From positions 1 through 64,000 of the forward strand of contig NZ_JAHUTS010000006.1 in the NCBI RefSeq assembly GCF_019209835.1: a stretch of DNA of 64,000 bases, read 5' to 3'. The DNA is from Enterovibrio paralichthyis (lineage in GTDB: Bacteria > Pseudomonadota > Gammaproteobacteria > Enterobacterales > Vibrionaceae). Of the stretch, positions 42,775-50,512 are shown in pieces. Numbering within the stretch: position 1 is the stretch's first letter; each line of letters begins with the position of its first letter. Under the pieces are notes generated by a model that saw nothing but the letters and a program-made list of their open reading frames with translations, did not search any database and had not been told where the DNA came from. Position numbers and translations under genes: made by a program.

Positions 42775-43278
42775 TTACTTATAAGCGCCCGCCGCGTAGT
42801 GCAGCTCATACGAATGGCTGTAGATTTCGAGGATGTTTCCGAACGGATCTTCCATGTAAATCATGCGGTAAGGTTTCTCGCCTGGGTAATAGAAACGTGG
42901 CGCTTTCATGCGCTTTTTCCCACCAGCCGCGACGATTTTCTCTGCCAGCCCCTCGACATCCGGATCCTGCACACAGAAATGGAAGATACCGGTTTTCCAG
43001 TATTCGAAGTTGTTTTCAGGGTTTTCCTGGTTCTTGAACTCGAACAGTTCCACGCCAATGCGATCGCCCGTTGAAAGGTGCGCGATGCGAAAACGCTCCC
43101 AGCCTTCGCCGAACACATCCGTACACATCTCACCAATGGCGGAGTCATCTTCAACGATTTCCGTCGGCTCCATGATCAGGTACCAGCCCAGCACTTCGGT
43201 GTAGAACTTTACGGCCGCTTCAAGATCCGGCACTGAAATGCCGATGTGGGAAAAGGTACGTGGGTAAGGCTGTTGCAT
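42775..43278 (-). CDS. VOC-family (glyoxalase-like) protein
   Basis: A 167-residue protein of the vicinal-oxygen-chelate superfamily, starting FSHIGISVPDLEAAVKFYTEVLGW (about 8-31), the standard first beta-alpha unit with a metal-ligand histidine. A second unit includes GIFHFCVQDPDVEGLAEKIVAAGG, with a further histidine, and MIYMEDPFGNILEIYSHSYE carries the closing glutamate. I chose ATG 43278, with GAGGA 8 nt upstream. It may be a dioxygenase, a glyoxalase or a resistance-type protein. A LysR gene is divergent across 111 bp and is a probable regulator. Confidence 0.9.
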   Translation of the reverse strand: MQQPYPRTFSHIGISVPDLEAAVKFYTEVLGWYLIMEPTEIVEDDSAIGEMCTDVFGEGWERFRIAHLSTGDRIGVELFEFKNQENPENNFEYWKTGIFHFCVQDPDVEGLAEKIVAAGGKKRMKAPRFYYPGEKPYRMIYMEDPFGNILEIYSHSYELHYAAGAYK

Positions 43279-43389
43279 CTGAAAATTCCTCATTATTGTC
43301 TTGATGCGGCCAGTGTAGGGAGGACGCTTCACAATGAAAAATTATCGATTATTATCTGATTAATAATTTTCTGTTATCCAAGAAACCTT

Positions 43390-44271
43390 ATGCTGAACCC
43401 AAAATGGTTGGAAACATTCTCTACGCTGGTTGATACCGGCAGCTTTACCCGCACAGCTGAGCGGCTTTATATGACCCAACCCGGCGTAAGCCAGCACGTA
43501 AAGAAACTGGAAGAAGCATTGGGCGAAACCCTGATCTTCCGCGAAGGGAAGCAGTTTGAACTCACCCGTGCAGGCGTCATGCTCAAAGCGTTTATTGCCG
43601 AGCAGGAAAAACTGCAAGCCCGGTTTCTTGAAAGAATGCGCAACGACGATCCTCATCAGGGCAACCTTCGCCTCGCTTGCTCCGGCGCGATGGCTATCAA
43701 GCTCTATCCACAATTACTGGCACTTCAGACGCAGCATCCCGGTTTATCGGTTCACCTCGAAGCCGCGCCCGCAGAGCGGATCCGCCAGATGTTGATGGAG
43801 AACCAGACAGACATTGGCATCACGACCCAGAAATTTGACCAGCCGGCCATTGAAGAAACCTTGCTTGGACAAGAGGCGCTGTGTGTTGTTGTACCGGCCA
43901 AAGCCAATATTTCCGGCGATGATTTTGAAGCACTTTCCGCCTTAGGCTTTATTCATCACCCCGATGGCAAACACTATGCTGATCTGGTGTTAGGACAAAA
44001 TTTCCCAAATCACTACAAAGGTATTGAGGCGTTGGCGCACCGCGGTTATGTCAACCAGCTCACCCAGATCTTACTGCCCGTCGCAAAGGGATTAGGATTT
44101 ACCGTGTTGCCGGAAAGCGTGGTGAACCGCTTTGAAGAAAGGGACAGCCTTAAGTCGCTGGAGCTCAATGCCCCAGTTTCACAATCACTGTATCTTTCGC
44201 GTAAAAAACACCGCGAACTGCCAAAACGCTATGAAGCCGCGATGGATATTGTTCATGATGCCATGCACTAA
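43390..44271 (+). CDS. LysR-family transcriptional regulator
   Basis: A 293-residue LysR regulator: N-terminal HTH (about 1-60; FTRTAERLYMTQPGVSQHVKKLEEALGETLIFR) and effector domain (about 90-290). It is divergent from the VOC gene, the arrangement in which LysR proteins commonly control the neighbour. It shares a short hairpin terminator with the convergent ompW gene. The inducer is unknown. Confidence 0.93.
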   Translation: MLNPKWLETFSTLVDTGSFTRTAERLYMTQPGVSQHVKKLEEALGETLIFREGKQFELTRAGVMLKAFIAEQEKLQARFLERMRNDDPHQGNLRLACSGAMAIKLYPQLLALQTQHPGLSVHLEAAPAERIRQMLMENQTDIGITTQKFDQPAIEETLLGQEALCVVVPAKANISGDDFEALSALGFIHHPDGKHYADLVLGQNFPNHYKGIEALAHRGYVNQLTQILLPVAKGLGFTVLPESVVNRFEERDSLKSLELNAPVSQSLYLSRKKHRELPKRYEAAMDIVHDAMH

Positions 44272-44296
44272 AAAGGGAGCCTAAGCTCCCCTTGCA
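44271..44296. terminator. Bidirectional terminator LysR / ompW
   Basis: GGGAGC (44275-44280) and GCTCCC (44285-44290) form a short stem with loop CTAA. An A-run lies on the left, giving T residues for ompW on the minus strand. Confidence 0.7.
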
Positions 44297-44315
44297 ACCA
44301 TATCGCTGGTCGTAA

Positions 44316-44957
44316 TTAGAACGAATAACCCACTGCCAGCATAAACACCCATGGGTCAATATCCACTTTGGTGCTTTGGTCAGCGCCATTGAACTTGTAG
44401 GTGGCGTCGGTGCTGATATCTGCATACCAAACAGAGCCGCTGACGAACCAGTTCTCTTCCAGCATGTAATCCAGACCGGCATTGGCAGCCAGACCCCAGG
44501 AGTCATCAAGGTTAAGGTCGGTCAATCCAGCGCCTTGTGCCTTGCTGTTAAAACCTTCATCAAAGAAAACGGTGTAGTTGATACCTGCACCCACAAATGG
44601 ACGCAACGTGCTTTCTTTAGTGCCGAAGTAGTATTGCAGCATGACCGTTGGCGGCAAGTGCTTGGTCTCTGCAATGTCTCCTAAGCCAAGCAGTGGCGTA
44701 GAAATGTTGTGGGAAAATGGAGAGGCTGCCAGCAGTTCTACGCTGACATTGTCCGTCAGCATGTAGCCGACCGTCAGGCCAAGCTGGGTATCCGAGTTCA
44801 CGTGCAGCTCTTCATCAGAACCTAGAATTTTGTCGCTGCTGTCATTGGGTGAAACACTGGCAATACCCGCACGGACAAGAATGTCACCCTCTTGATGGGC
44901 AATAGCAGGCGAAGAAAGCGCAGCCATCATGGCAAGCAGGGTCATTGTTTTTTTCAT
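44316..44957 (-). CDS. ompW: OmpW-family outer-membrane protein
   Basis: A 213-residue outer-membrane beta-barrel of the OmpW/AlkL family. The signal peptide covers about 1-20 (ending SPAIA-HQ), followed by EGDILVRAGIASVSPND, the usual opening strand, and the family segment TVMLQYYFG; it ends in an aromatic residue (VGYSF), the outer-membrane assembly signal. OmpW forms a narrow hydrophobic channel. ATG 44957 and ATG 44960 are both possible; AAGGA is 7 or 4 nt upstream. A perfect FNR-type site lies about 85-95 bp before the start, matching the anaerobic control known for OmpW in enteric bacteria. Confidence 0.94.
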   Translation of the reverse strand: MKKTMTLLAMMAALSSPAIAHQEGDILVRAGIASVSPNDSSDKILGSDEELHVNSDTQLGLTVGYMLTDNVSVELLAASPFSHNISTPLLGLGDIAETKHLPPTVMLQYYFGTKESTLRPFVGAGINYTVFFDEGFNSKAQGAGLTDLNLDDSWGLAANAGLDYMLEENWFVSGSVWYADISTDATYKFNGADQSTKVDIDPWVFMLAVGYSF

Positions 44958-44960
44958 CAT

Positions 44961-45476
44961 TGTTTCCTTACATTTTCGGGCTTCGTTACTGGGTGTTTTT
45001 TGAACACCGCCGCAATCTAGCACACGAAATCCCGCCTAAATTGATGGAAATCAATTTGAAAATGATTTGTTAACGCGAATTAACTTTGCTGAATCACCGA
45101 TCACCTTTTCATCCATTGTGGCAATAACCACATATTGATCGACACCTTGATTTGTCCAAAAGAAAAGGCAGTAAAGGCGAGTGACAATACGAAAGATTCC
45201 CGTTTAAAAATCGTATGCACCAGAAGGAATATAAAGGTGTAACTCGTCTACATCACCCCGCATATGCACTCGATTTACTCTCCTCCTTCCCGTTATAAAC
45301 CCAGTTTCTTATTGCCTCTTCACAACGCAGGATTTGTTTCCTGCAAGGTCACAATTTGACCATACCTTATTTGTGGCATTTCAAATTCAACTTACTCTCA
45401 TAGTGAGAATAAAGTCAGTCAGCAATTCAAAAAATGCTTCGGCAATGTATCGAAGTCTGGATATGCGAGGTTCACC
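44961..45476. other. Divergent control region ompW / hao
   Basis: About 515 bp without a gene. It holds the FNR-type site at 45041-45054, GGTCA and TGACC facing each other across 5 bp (45348-45362), and a 9-3-9 imperfect palindrome TTACTCTCA TAG TGAGAATAA (45392-45412) some 65-85 bp before the cytochrome gene. The proteins binding the last two are unknown. Confidence 0.6.
45041..45054 (-). promoter_or_regulatory. FNR-type binding site
   Basis: TTGATGGAAATCAA is an exact match to the consensus TTGAT-N4-ATCAA recognised by FNR. It lies upstream of ompW and in the same divergent region as the HAO/NapC genes. Confidence 0.8.
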
Positions 45477-46943
45477 ATGAACTCAGGACTACTGAAGAAA
45501 TACACGCTTGTCTTGTCTGTCACCCTGTTGACCCTGCTTCTGCTGCTCTTACCCCAAACGGTGAACGCAGACCCAAAACCCTTGGTGATGAAGCCTTTTA
45601 ACCAACTCAGTGAACAGAGCAAACAATGCGCTGCCTGTCACAAGGATAAAAACCCCTCAATCTATGCCCAATGGGGACGTTCCAAGCACTATGGTGCCAA
45701 TGTCGGTTGCTATGAGTGCCATCAGGCCTCGCCAGAAGATGCCGATGCTATCTCCCACGAAGGCTTTGATATCGCGGTCATTGTTTCACCCAAAGACTGT
45801 GGAAATTGCCATTCGCAGGAAGTGAAAGAATTCGATGCTAGCCATCACGCCAAAGCGGGGCAGATCATCGGCTCCCTCGATAACTTCCTTGCAGAGGTGG
45901 TCGAAGGATCGCTGATGTTAAATGGTGCCTCCCCTGCCGCTGTAAACGGCTGCTGGCAGTGCCATGGCTCAGAAGTAAAAGTGCTGGAGAACGGCGATCT
46001 TGACCCGGCAACCTGGCCGAATACCGGTATTGGCCGGATCAATCCCGATGGCTCTATCGGTGCTTGCAGTGCCTGCCACCAACGCCACGAGTTTGACATG
46101 GTACAAGCACGCCGCCCTGAAGCCTGTGGTAAATGTCACCTCGGCCCTGACCATCCGCAAAAAGAGATTTATGAAGAATCCAAACATGGCATCAACTTCT
46201 TTGCCCATGTGGATCAAATGAATCTTGGCTCTGCCAAATGGATTGTTGGCGAAGACTATGACGCAGCCCCAACTTGTGCCACTTGCCATATGTCAGCGAC
46301 CCGTGAATTGCCCGTTACCCATGATGTCGGTAACCGCATTTCCTGGACGTTGCGCCCTGCGGTATCAGAAAAAATTGATGCCAAAGACAAAGCCATGGGC
46401 AAAGAAACCAAATCCTGGGAAGCACGCCGTGCCGACATGCAAAACGTTTGTGAGTCCTGTCATACCAAGTCGATGGTTGATAATTTTTATATCCAGTTTG
46501 ATTCGCTGGTAGAACTCTATAACGACAAGTTTGCCCGTCCCGGCCGGGATCTGATGGCTGTGCTCAAGCAAGAAAACATGCTGACAGAAACCGGGTTTGA
46601 CGAAGAGATCGAGTGGACATGGTTCTACCTCTGGCACCACGAAGGCCGCCGCGCCCGCCATGGTGCAGCAATGCAGGCTCCGGATTATGTGCAGTGGCAT
46701 GGCCTGTATGAAGTGGCCGAACGCTTCTACATCGAAATGGTTCCCCAGTTCATTGAAGTGGTGGAAGTGGCTGAGCAAAACGGCAATCACGAAGGCGCTG
46801 AACGTGCCCGCGCTGTATTGACTGAAGTGCTGGCGCGTCCTGAGCACGCCTGGTTCAGCGGCAACGAGCCGGAAGAAGTGAAACGCGCGCGTAAAGAAGC
46901 ACAGGAAGCCTTCAAAGCCCGCTACCTGAACCAAAACAACTGA
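45477..46943 (+). CDS. Octaheme cytochrome c, hydroxylamine oxidoreductase family
   Basis: A 488-residue exported cytochrome with an N-terminal signal peptide (about 1-31) and eight CxxCH haem motifs: 51-55, 78-82, 108-112, 159-163, 197-201, 217-221, 267-271 and 325-329. The haem spacing and the C-terminal helical part with WHHEGRRARHGAAM and VQWHGLYEVAERFY match the HAO family. In ammonia oxidisers HAO oxidises hydroxylamine; in Campylobacter-type bacteria the related enzyme lacks the cross-linking tyrosine and reduces nitrite or hydroxylamine. A NapC-type quinol dehydrogenase follows after 55 bp, which fits a reductive role. Site of action: periplasm. Confidence 0.9.
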   Translation: MNSGLLKKYTLVLSVTLLTLLLLLLPQTVNADPKPLVMKPFNQLSEQSKQCAACHKDKNPSIYAQWGRSKHYGANVGCYECHQASPEDADAISHEGFDIAVIVSPKDCGNCHSQEVKEFDASHHAKAGQIIGSLDNFLAEVVEGSLMLNGASPAAVNGCWQCHGSEVKVLENGDLDPATWPNTGIGRINPDGSIGACSACHQRHEFDMVQARRPEACGKCHLGPDHPQKEIYEESKHGINFFAHVDQMNLGSAKWIVGEDYDAAPTCATCHMSATRELPVTHDVGNRISWTLRPAVSEKIDAKDKAMGKETKSWEARRADMQNVCESCHTKSMVDNFYIQFDSLVELYNDKFARPGRDLMAVLKQENMLTETGFDEEIEWTWFYLWHHEGRRARHGAAMQAPDYVQWHGLYEVAERFYIEMVPQFIEVVEVAEQNGNHEGAERARAVLTEVLARPEHAWFSGNEPEEVKRARKEAQEAFKARYLNQNN

Positions 46944-46998
46944 TAGCCATGATGTTCCCGCCTGTGCGTTTTAAGGGCGGGATATCTGAGGAGGAAAC

Positions 46999-47577
46999 AT
47001 GGGTGAACCGCATGCTCCCGAGCCACGGCTATCGAAAACCCAGCGTCTCTGGCGCTGGTTAAAGAAGCCATTGTTGCTCGGTATTCCTATCGGTGTGTTC
47101 GTTCTGTTACTTGGGATCGCCGGTTTTCAGGGTGTGATGGTGGCATCGAACCAAAACGCGTTTTGTTTTAGCTGTCATCTGAAGATGGACACCATTGTTC
47201 AGGAGTATCAGGCATCGCCGCATTACGTAAGCGAAGACGAAGTTCACGCAACCTGCGCCGACTGCCATGTGCCCCATGAATTTGTCGATAAGATGAAAGT
47301 CAAAATCGTCGCGACCGCAGACATTTACTACATGCTGATCGGCAAAATCACCAAGGAGAACTTTGAACAGGAAAGACCGCGGCTGGCTGGCATTGTCTGG
47401 GAGGAAATGATAGCCACAGATTCCGCCAACTGCCGTCATTGCCACACGGGCGAGAACTTTGATCTGGCATCGCAGCCCCAGCGCGCGCGCCTGAACCACC
47501 AGCAAATGGAGGCACGGGGAGAAACCTGTATCGACTGTCACACAGGCATTGCGCATAAACGTATTACCGTGGAGTAA
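46999..47577 (+). CDS. NapC/NirT-family tetraheme cytochrome c
   Basis: A 192-residue membrane-anchored quinol dehydrogenase with one N-terminal transmembrane helix (about 24-45) and four CxxCH motifs: CFSCH (56-60), CADCH (86-90), CRHCH and CIDCH near the C-terminus. NapC/NrfH/CycX proteins pass electrons from the quinol pool to a periplasmic reductase. It follows the octaheme HAO-family gene after 55 bp with a good AGGAGG site, so the pair probably forms one electron-transfer module. A terminator lies 20 nt past the stop. Confidence 0.94.
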   Translation: MGEPHAPEPRLSKTQRLWRWLKKPLLLGIPIGVFVLLLGIAGFQGVMVASNQNAFCFSCHLKMDTIVQEYQASPHYVSEDEVHATCADCHVPHEFVDKMKVKIVATADIYYMLIGKITKENFEQERPRLAGIVWEEMIATDSANCRHCHTGENFDLASQPQRARLNHQQMEARGETCIDCHTGIAHKRITVE

Positions 47578-47593
47578 CAGCGCAACGTCAACA

Positions 47594-47624
47594 ATTTGGC
47601 CGCCAATCTGGCGGCCTTTTTCTT
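47594..47624 (+). terminator. Terminator after the NapC-type gene
   Basis: GGCCGCC (47598-47604) and GGCGGCC (47610-47616) form a stem followed by TTTTTCTT. Confidence 0.88.
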
Positions 47625-47726
47625 CGGTTCAATTCAGCTCACCGCAGGTATCTTGGTGAGAATGACAGAACCAAGCCTCCCTGCTCCAAAAGCAAAGCAG
47701 GGAGGCACTTAACAAGTTTACCGGTT

Positions 47727-48809
47727 TTACAATCCCAGAGTGTGTGCACTGTAGATCGCTGAAAGTACAGCCGATGGTGTCACAGGGAATGGCATGTTAT
47801 GGATAGTTTCTCCCTCAGCACAGGATGCTTCAGCTACCCGCAGGAGTTTTTCATTATCCAGCTCTTTCATTCCCATCTGATGAAGGTTTGTAGGAAGCCC
47901 GACCTCCTTACAGAAATTCAGGACTGTCTGGATCTCATCCATAGGCGCATTTTCCAGCACTAACAGGACCAGCGTTCCAAATGCTACTTTTTCACCGTGG
48001 TAGAGATGGTGAAACTCCTCCACATGCGTCAAGCCATTATGTACCGCGTGGGCTGCTGCCAACCCACCACTCTCAAAGCCGATTCCGCTTAGGTAAGTAT
48101 TCGCCTCAATGACATTATCAAGGGCAGTAGAACTTAAGTGGTTAATGGCGGAGATCTTGGCTTTGAGGCCATCGGCGAGAAGCGTCTCGTAACAGAGCTT
48201 TGCCAATGCTAGCGCAGAAGCTGTTGGCACACCCCCTGCCATGGTTTGTCCACCGGAGATACTGTTTGCCCGGGCTTCAAAATAGGTTGATAACGCATCC
48301 CCCATCCCCGCAACCAGAAGCCGGACAGGTGCGCCCGCAACAATATTGGTATCCATAATGACCATGTTAGGGTTTGAGGGTAAAAGCAAGTATTCACTGA
48401 ACTCCCCCTCAGGTGTGTAAATGACGGATAATGCACTTGTGGGTGCATCCGTTGACGCAAGTGTCGGAACAATGACGACGGGAACGTTATGGTAAAACGC
48501 AGTTGCCTTGGCGGTATCAAGTGTCTTGCCTCCACCGATACCAATAACTATGTCATGACCACCGCTCCGACAGAGATCAGTAAGACGCTCAATTTCCGGG
48601 CGGGAACATTCGCCGCAAAAGGTTTCGATGCTGTAAGACATATTCAAAGCAGAAAAGCTCTGCGACACTGGCTCTACAACTATCTGTTGAACGGTTTCGT
48701 CAGCAAGCACGAGCGGATGACTGCCAATCTTTTCAACATATTGAGCGAGATTGCCAATAGCATCTGGACCTTGAATGTATTTTCCAGGACTAATAATTAT
48801 CCTTTCCAT
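47727..48809 (-). CDS. gldA: Glycerol dehydrogenase GldA-like
   Basis: A 360-residue iron/zinc-type dehydrogenase of the GldA family, which oxidises glycerol to dihydroxyacetone with NAD+. It starts MERIIISPGKYIQGPDAIGNL and has GIGGGKTLDTAKATA (about 94-108, nucleotide binding) plus the metal-ligand regions GMGDALSTYFEA and AHAVHNGLTHVEEFHHLYHGE. An extra Met one codon earlier (48812) is possible. It follows an aquaglyceroporin gene after about 50 bp on the same strand, a combination that fits glycerol uptake and anaerobic oxidation. No dihydroxyacetone kinase is nearby. Confidence 0.93.
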   Translation of the reverse strand: MERIIISPGKYIQGPDAIGNLAQYVEKIGSHPLVLADETVQQIVVEPVSQSFSALNMSYSIETFCGECSRPEIERLTDLCRSGGHDIVIGIGGGKTLDTAKATAFYHNVPVVIVPTLASTDAPTSALSVIYTPEGEFSEYLLLPSNPNMVIMDTNIVAGAPVRLLVAGMGDALSTYFEARANSISGGQTMAGGVPTASALALAKLCYETLLADGLKAKISAINHLSSTALDNVIEANTYLSGIGFESGGLAAAHAVHNGLTHVEEFHHLYHGEKVAFGTLVLLVLENAPMDEIQTVLNFCKEVGLPTNLHQMGMKELDNEKLLRVAEASCAEGETIHNMPFPVTPSAVLSAIYSAHTLGL

Positions 48810-48858
48810 CATAAACTCCTTGTTGGGGTTATATTACACACTTACTACTCAGTACTAT

Positions 48859-49668
48859 TTAAGTGGATTTAACTCTATTTCTTGACAGGTAATTTCCTGC
48901 AATTTTTGGATAAATCCACGCGCTAAAACATGCACCTGAAATCGTTGCAACAATAGGAATAATAAAGTAAGGAATTGTTTTACCACCACTCAATGAAACA
49001 TAATCCCAACCTGCCAAAAATGTGAACAATTTAGGCCCAAAATCTCTCGCCGGGTTCATTGCAAATCCGGTCAGCGAACCTAATGAACCACCTATTACGG
49101 CAATAACAATGCCAATAATGATTGGCCCTACAGCACTATTACTAATCCCACTATTCTCGTCAAAGACTGCCAATATTGTAAACATTAGAACCGAAGTGAT
49201 TAAAAACTCGACAGAAAACGCACCAGCGATAGAAATTGATGGGTTAGGATAAGTGGAAAATATCGCTGCAGTTGAAAGACCGCTTTCTGAACCGCGAATT
49301 ATCTGATGCGCAGTTTCATATTCAGTGAAGAGATTGAAATACAAAAGGTAAACCAAGCATGCTGCACAAAAGGCACCCAAAAGTTGGGATAGGATATATG
49401 GAATAATCTTCGATTTATCAAAGCCATGAAATGCGGCTAAGGCGATTGTGACAGCAGGGTTTAGATGAGCACCAGAGACCCCTTTACTGCAATAAATTGC
49501 GATGGAAACACCCAATCCCCATGTTATGCTTATCCCCCAAAAATCAAGATTCGCATTTGCCAATACAACCGCGGCAACACACCCAACACCAAAGAAAACA
49601 AGTAACCCTGTACCACAAAACTCCGCAATACATTGATAGTAAATATCATCTCTTTTAAAATTTAACAT
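48859..49668 (-). CDS. glpF: Aquaglyceroporin, MIP family (GlpF-like)
   Basis: A 269-residue six-helix channel with both NPA boxes: HLNPAVTIAL (about 67) and FAMNPARDFGP (about 202). Aspartate two residues after the second NPA box (NPARD) is typical of glycerol facilitators as opposed to water-only channels. I chose ATG 49668, with GGGTGGG upstream, over ATG 49680. It precedes gldA on the same strand, so the two probably form a glycerol uptake and oxidation operon. The region is noticeably more AT-rich than most of the window, which hints at separate acquisition. Confidence 0.92.
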   Translation of the reverse strand: MLNFKRDDIYYQCIAEFCGTGLLVFFGVGCVAAVVLANANLDFWGISITWGLGVSIAIYCSKGVSGAHLNPAVTIALAAFHGFDKSKIIPYILSQLLGAFCAACLVYLLYFNLFTEYETAHQIIRGSESGLSTAAIFSTYPNPSISIAGAFSVEFLITSVLMFTILAVFDENSGISNSAVGPIIIGIVIAVIGGSLGSLTGFAMNPARDFGPKLFTFLAGWDYVSLSGGKTIPYFIIPIVATISGACFSAWIYPKIAGNYLSRNRVKST

Positions 49669-49765
49669 ATACCCACCCATTACCGTGTTGTAAATAGTGA
49701 CGATAGGTACAAGAGCGTACAGGAGAGAATATTATTGTGGTGGTACTATAGTACTACACATTAAT

Positions 49766-50011
49766 TTATACACATTTCAGTATAGTTATATGTAAAATCC
49801 CCTTATCTATTATCAAGATATTTGAAGTCATAAAATCAAAATAAGTGATTAGTAAATCAAGAATATCCACCCAACTCTTAACATCATACTTAATTCTGCA
49901 CTCTCGTTTGATAAGGGAAGCCAAGCGCATATAGAGAGTAGAACCAGGAGCACTCAGTGAGTCGCAACCTTCAATTAATGACATCAATTCTTTCAAATTG
50001 ATTTTCGACAT
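49766..50011 (-). CDS. Small hypothetical protein upstream of glpF
   Basis: An 81-residue protein (MSKINLKELMSLIEGCDSLS...) that I do not recognise. It has no signal peptide or clear membrane helix; the N-terminal half is charged and helical, and the C-terminal half is hydrophobic (VDILDLLITYFDFMTSNILIIDKG). The binding site is weak (GAG a few bases upstream). It lies 98 bp before glpF on the same strand in an AT-rich stretch. It could be a real small gene of the glycerol unit or a chance frame; evidence is limited. Confidence 0.45.
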   Translation of the reverse strand: MSKINLKELMSLIEGCDSLSAPGSTLYMRLASLIKRECRIKYDVKSWVDILDLLITYFDFMTSNILIIDKGILHITILKCV

Positions 50012-50512
50012 TACTCAGAGTGGCTGTTAGAGATCTAAGGTAATTATAATCAAATCGAAAGGTATTTCCCCACTTACCCAGCGAGTTAAGTAAAACCGGG
50101 ATCACGAAGAACAAAGCCTTACATCACCTAACACACAAACATTTCGAAATAACTTTGCAAAAACAGGTTTTTACCACCAATTCGCAACATTTCACCCCAT
50201 CGCATGTCGCTGATAGAGAAAAAATAATTTCATTCTTTTTTCATACAGTGGATAACCACTGAATAGATATGCAGTTCTATCCGACTTTTACAATGGATAT
50301 CCCCTTATAGACAGTAGGTTAATCCTCCACCGTCAGCATGTGTATTTTTCCGTATACATACGAACATCATACTTCTCTAAAAACCTGATATACAACGGAT
50401 GGAACGTGTTCCATTTGTAAGACGGCCATTTATATCCCGCCTTGATAATCACACTTAATATCTCCCCGTGGATAAAAAAACAAACAACACAGCTCAACAT
50501 GAGGACAAAGAA
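50012..50512. other. AT-rich intergenic region before the RTX gene
   Basis: About 500 bp. A 65-codon minus-strand frame (50333-50530) overlaps the RTX gene start and is not convincing. AT-rich stretches near 50215-50300 probably contain the RTX gene promoter. I see no clear operator. Confidence 0.5.
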
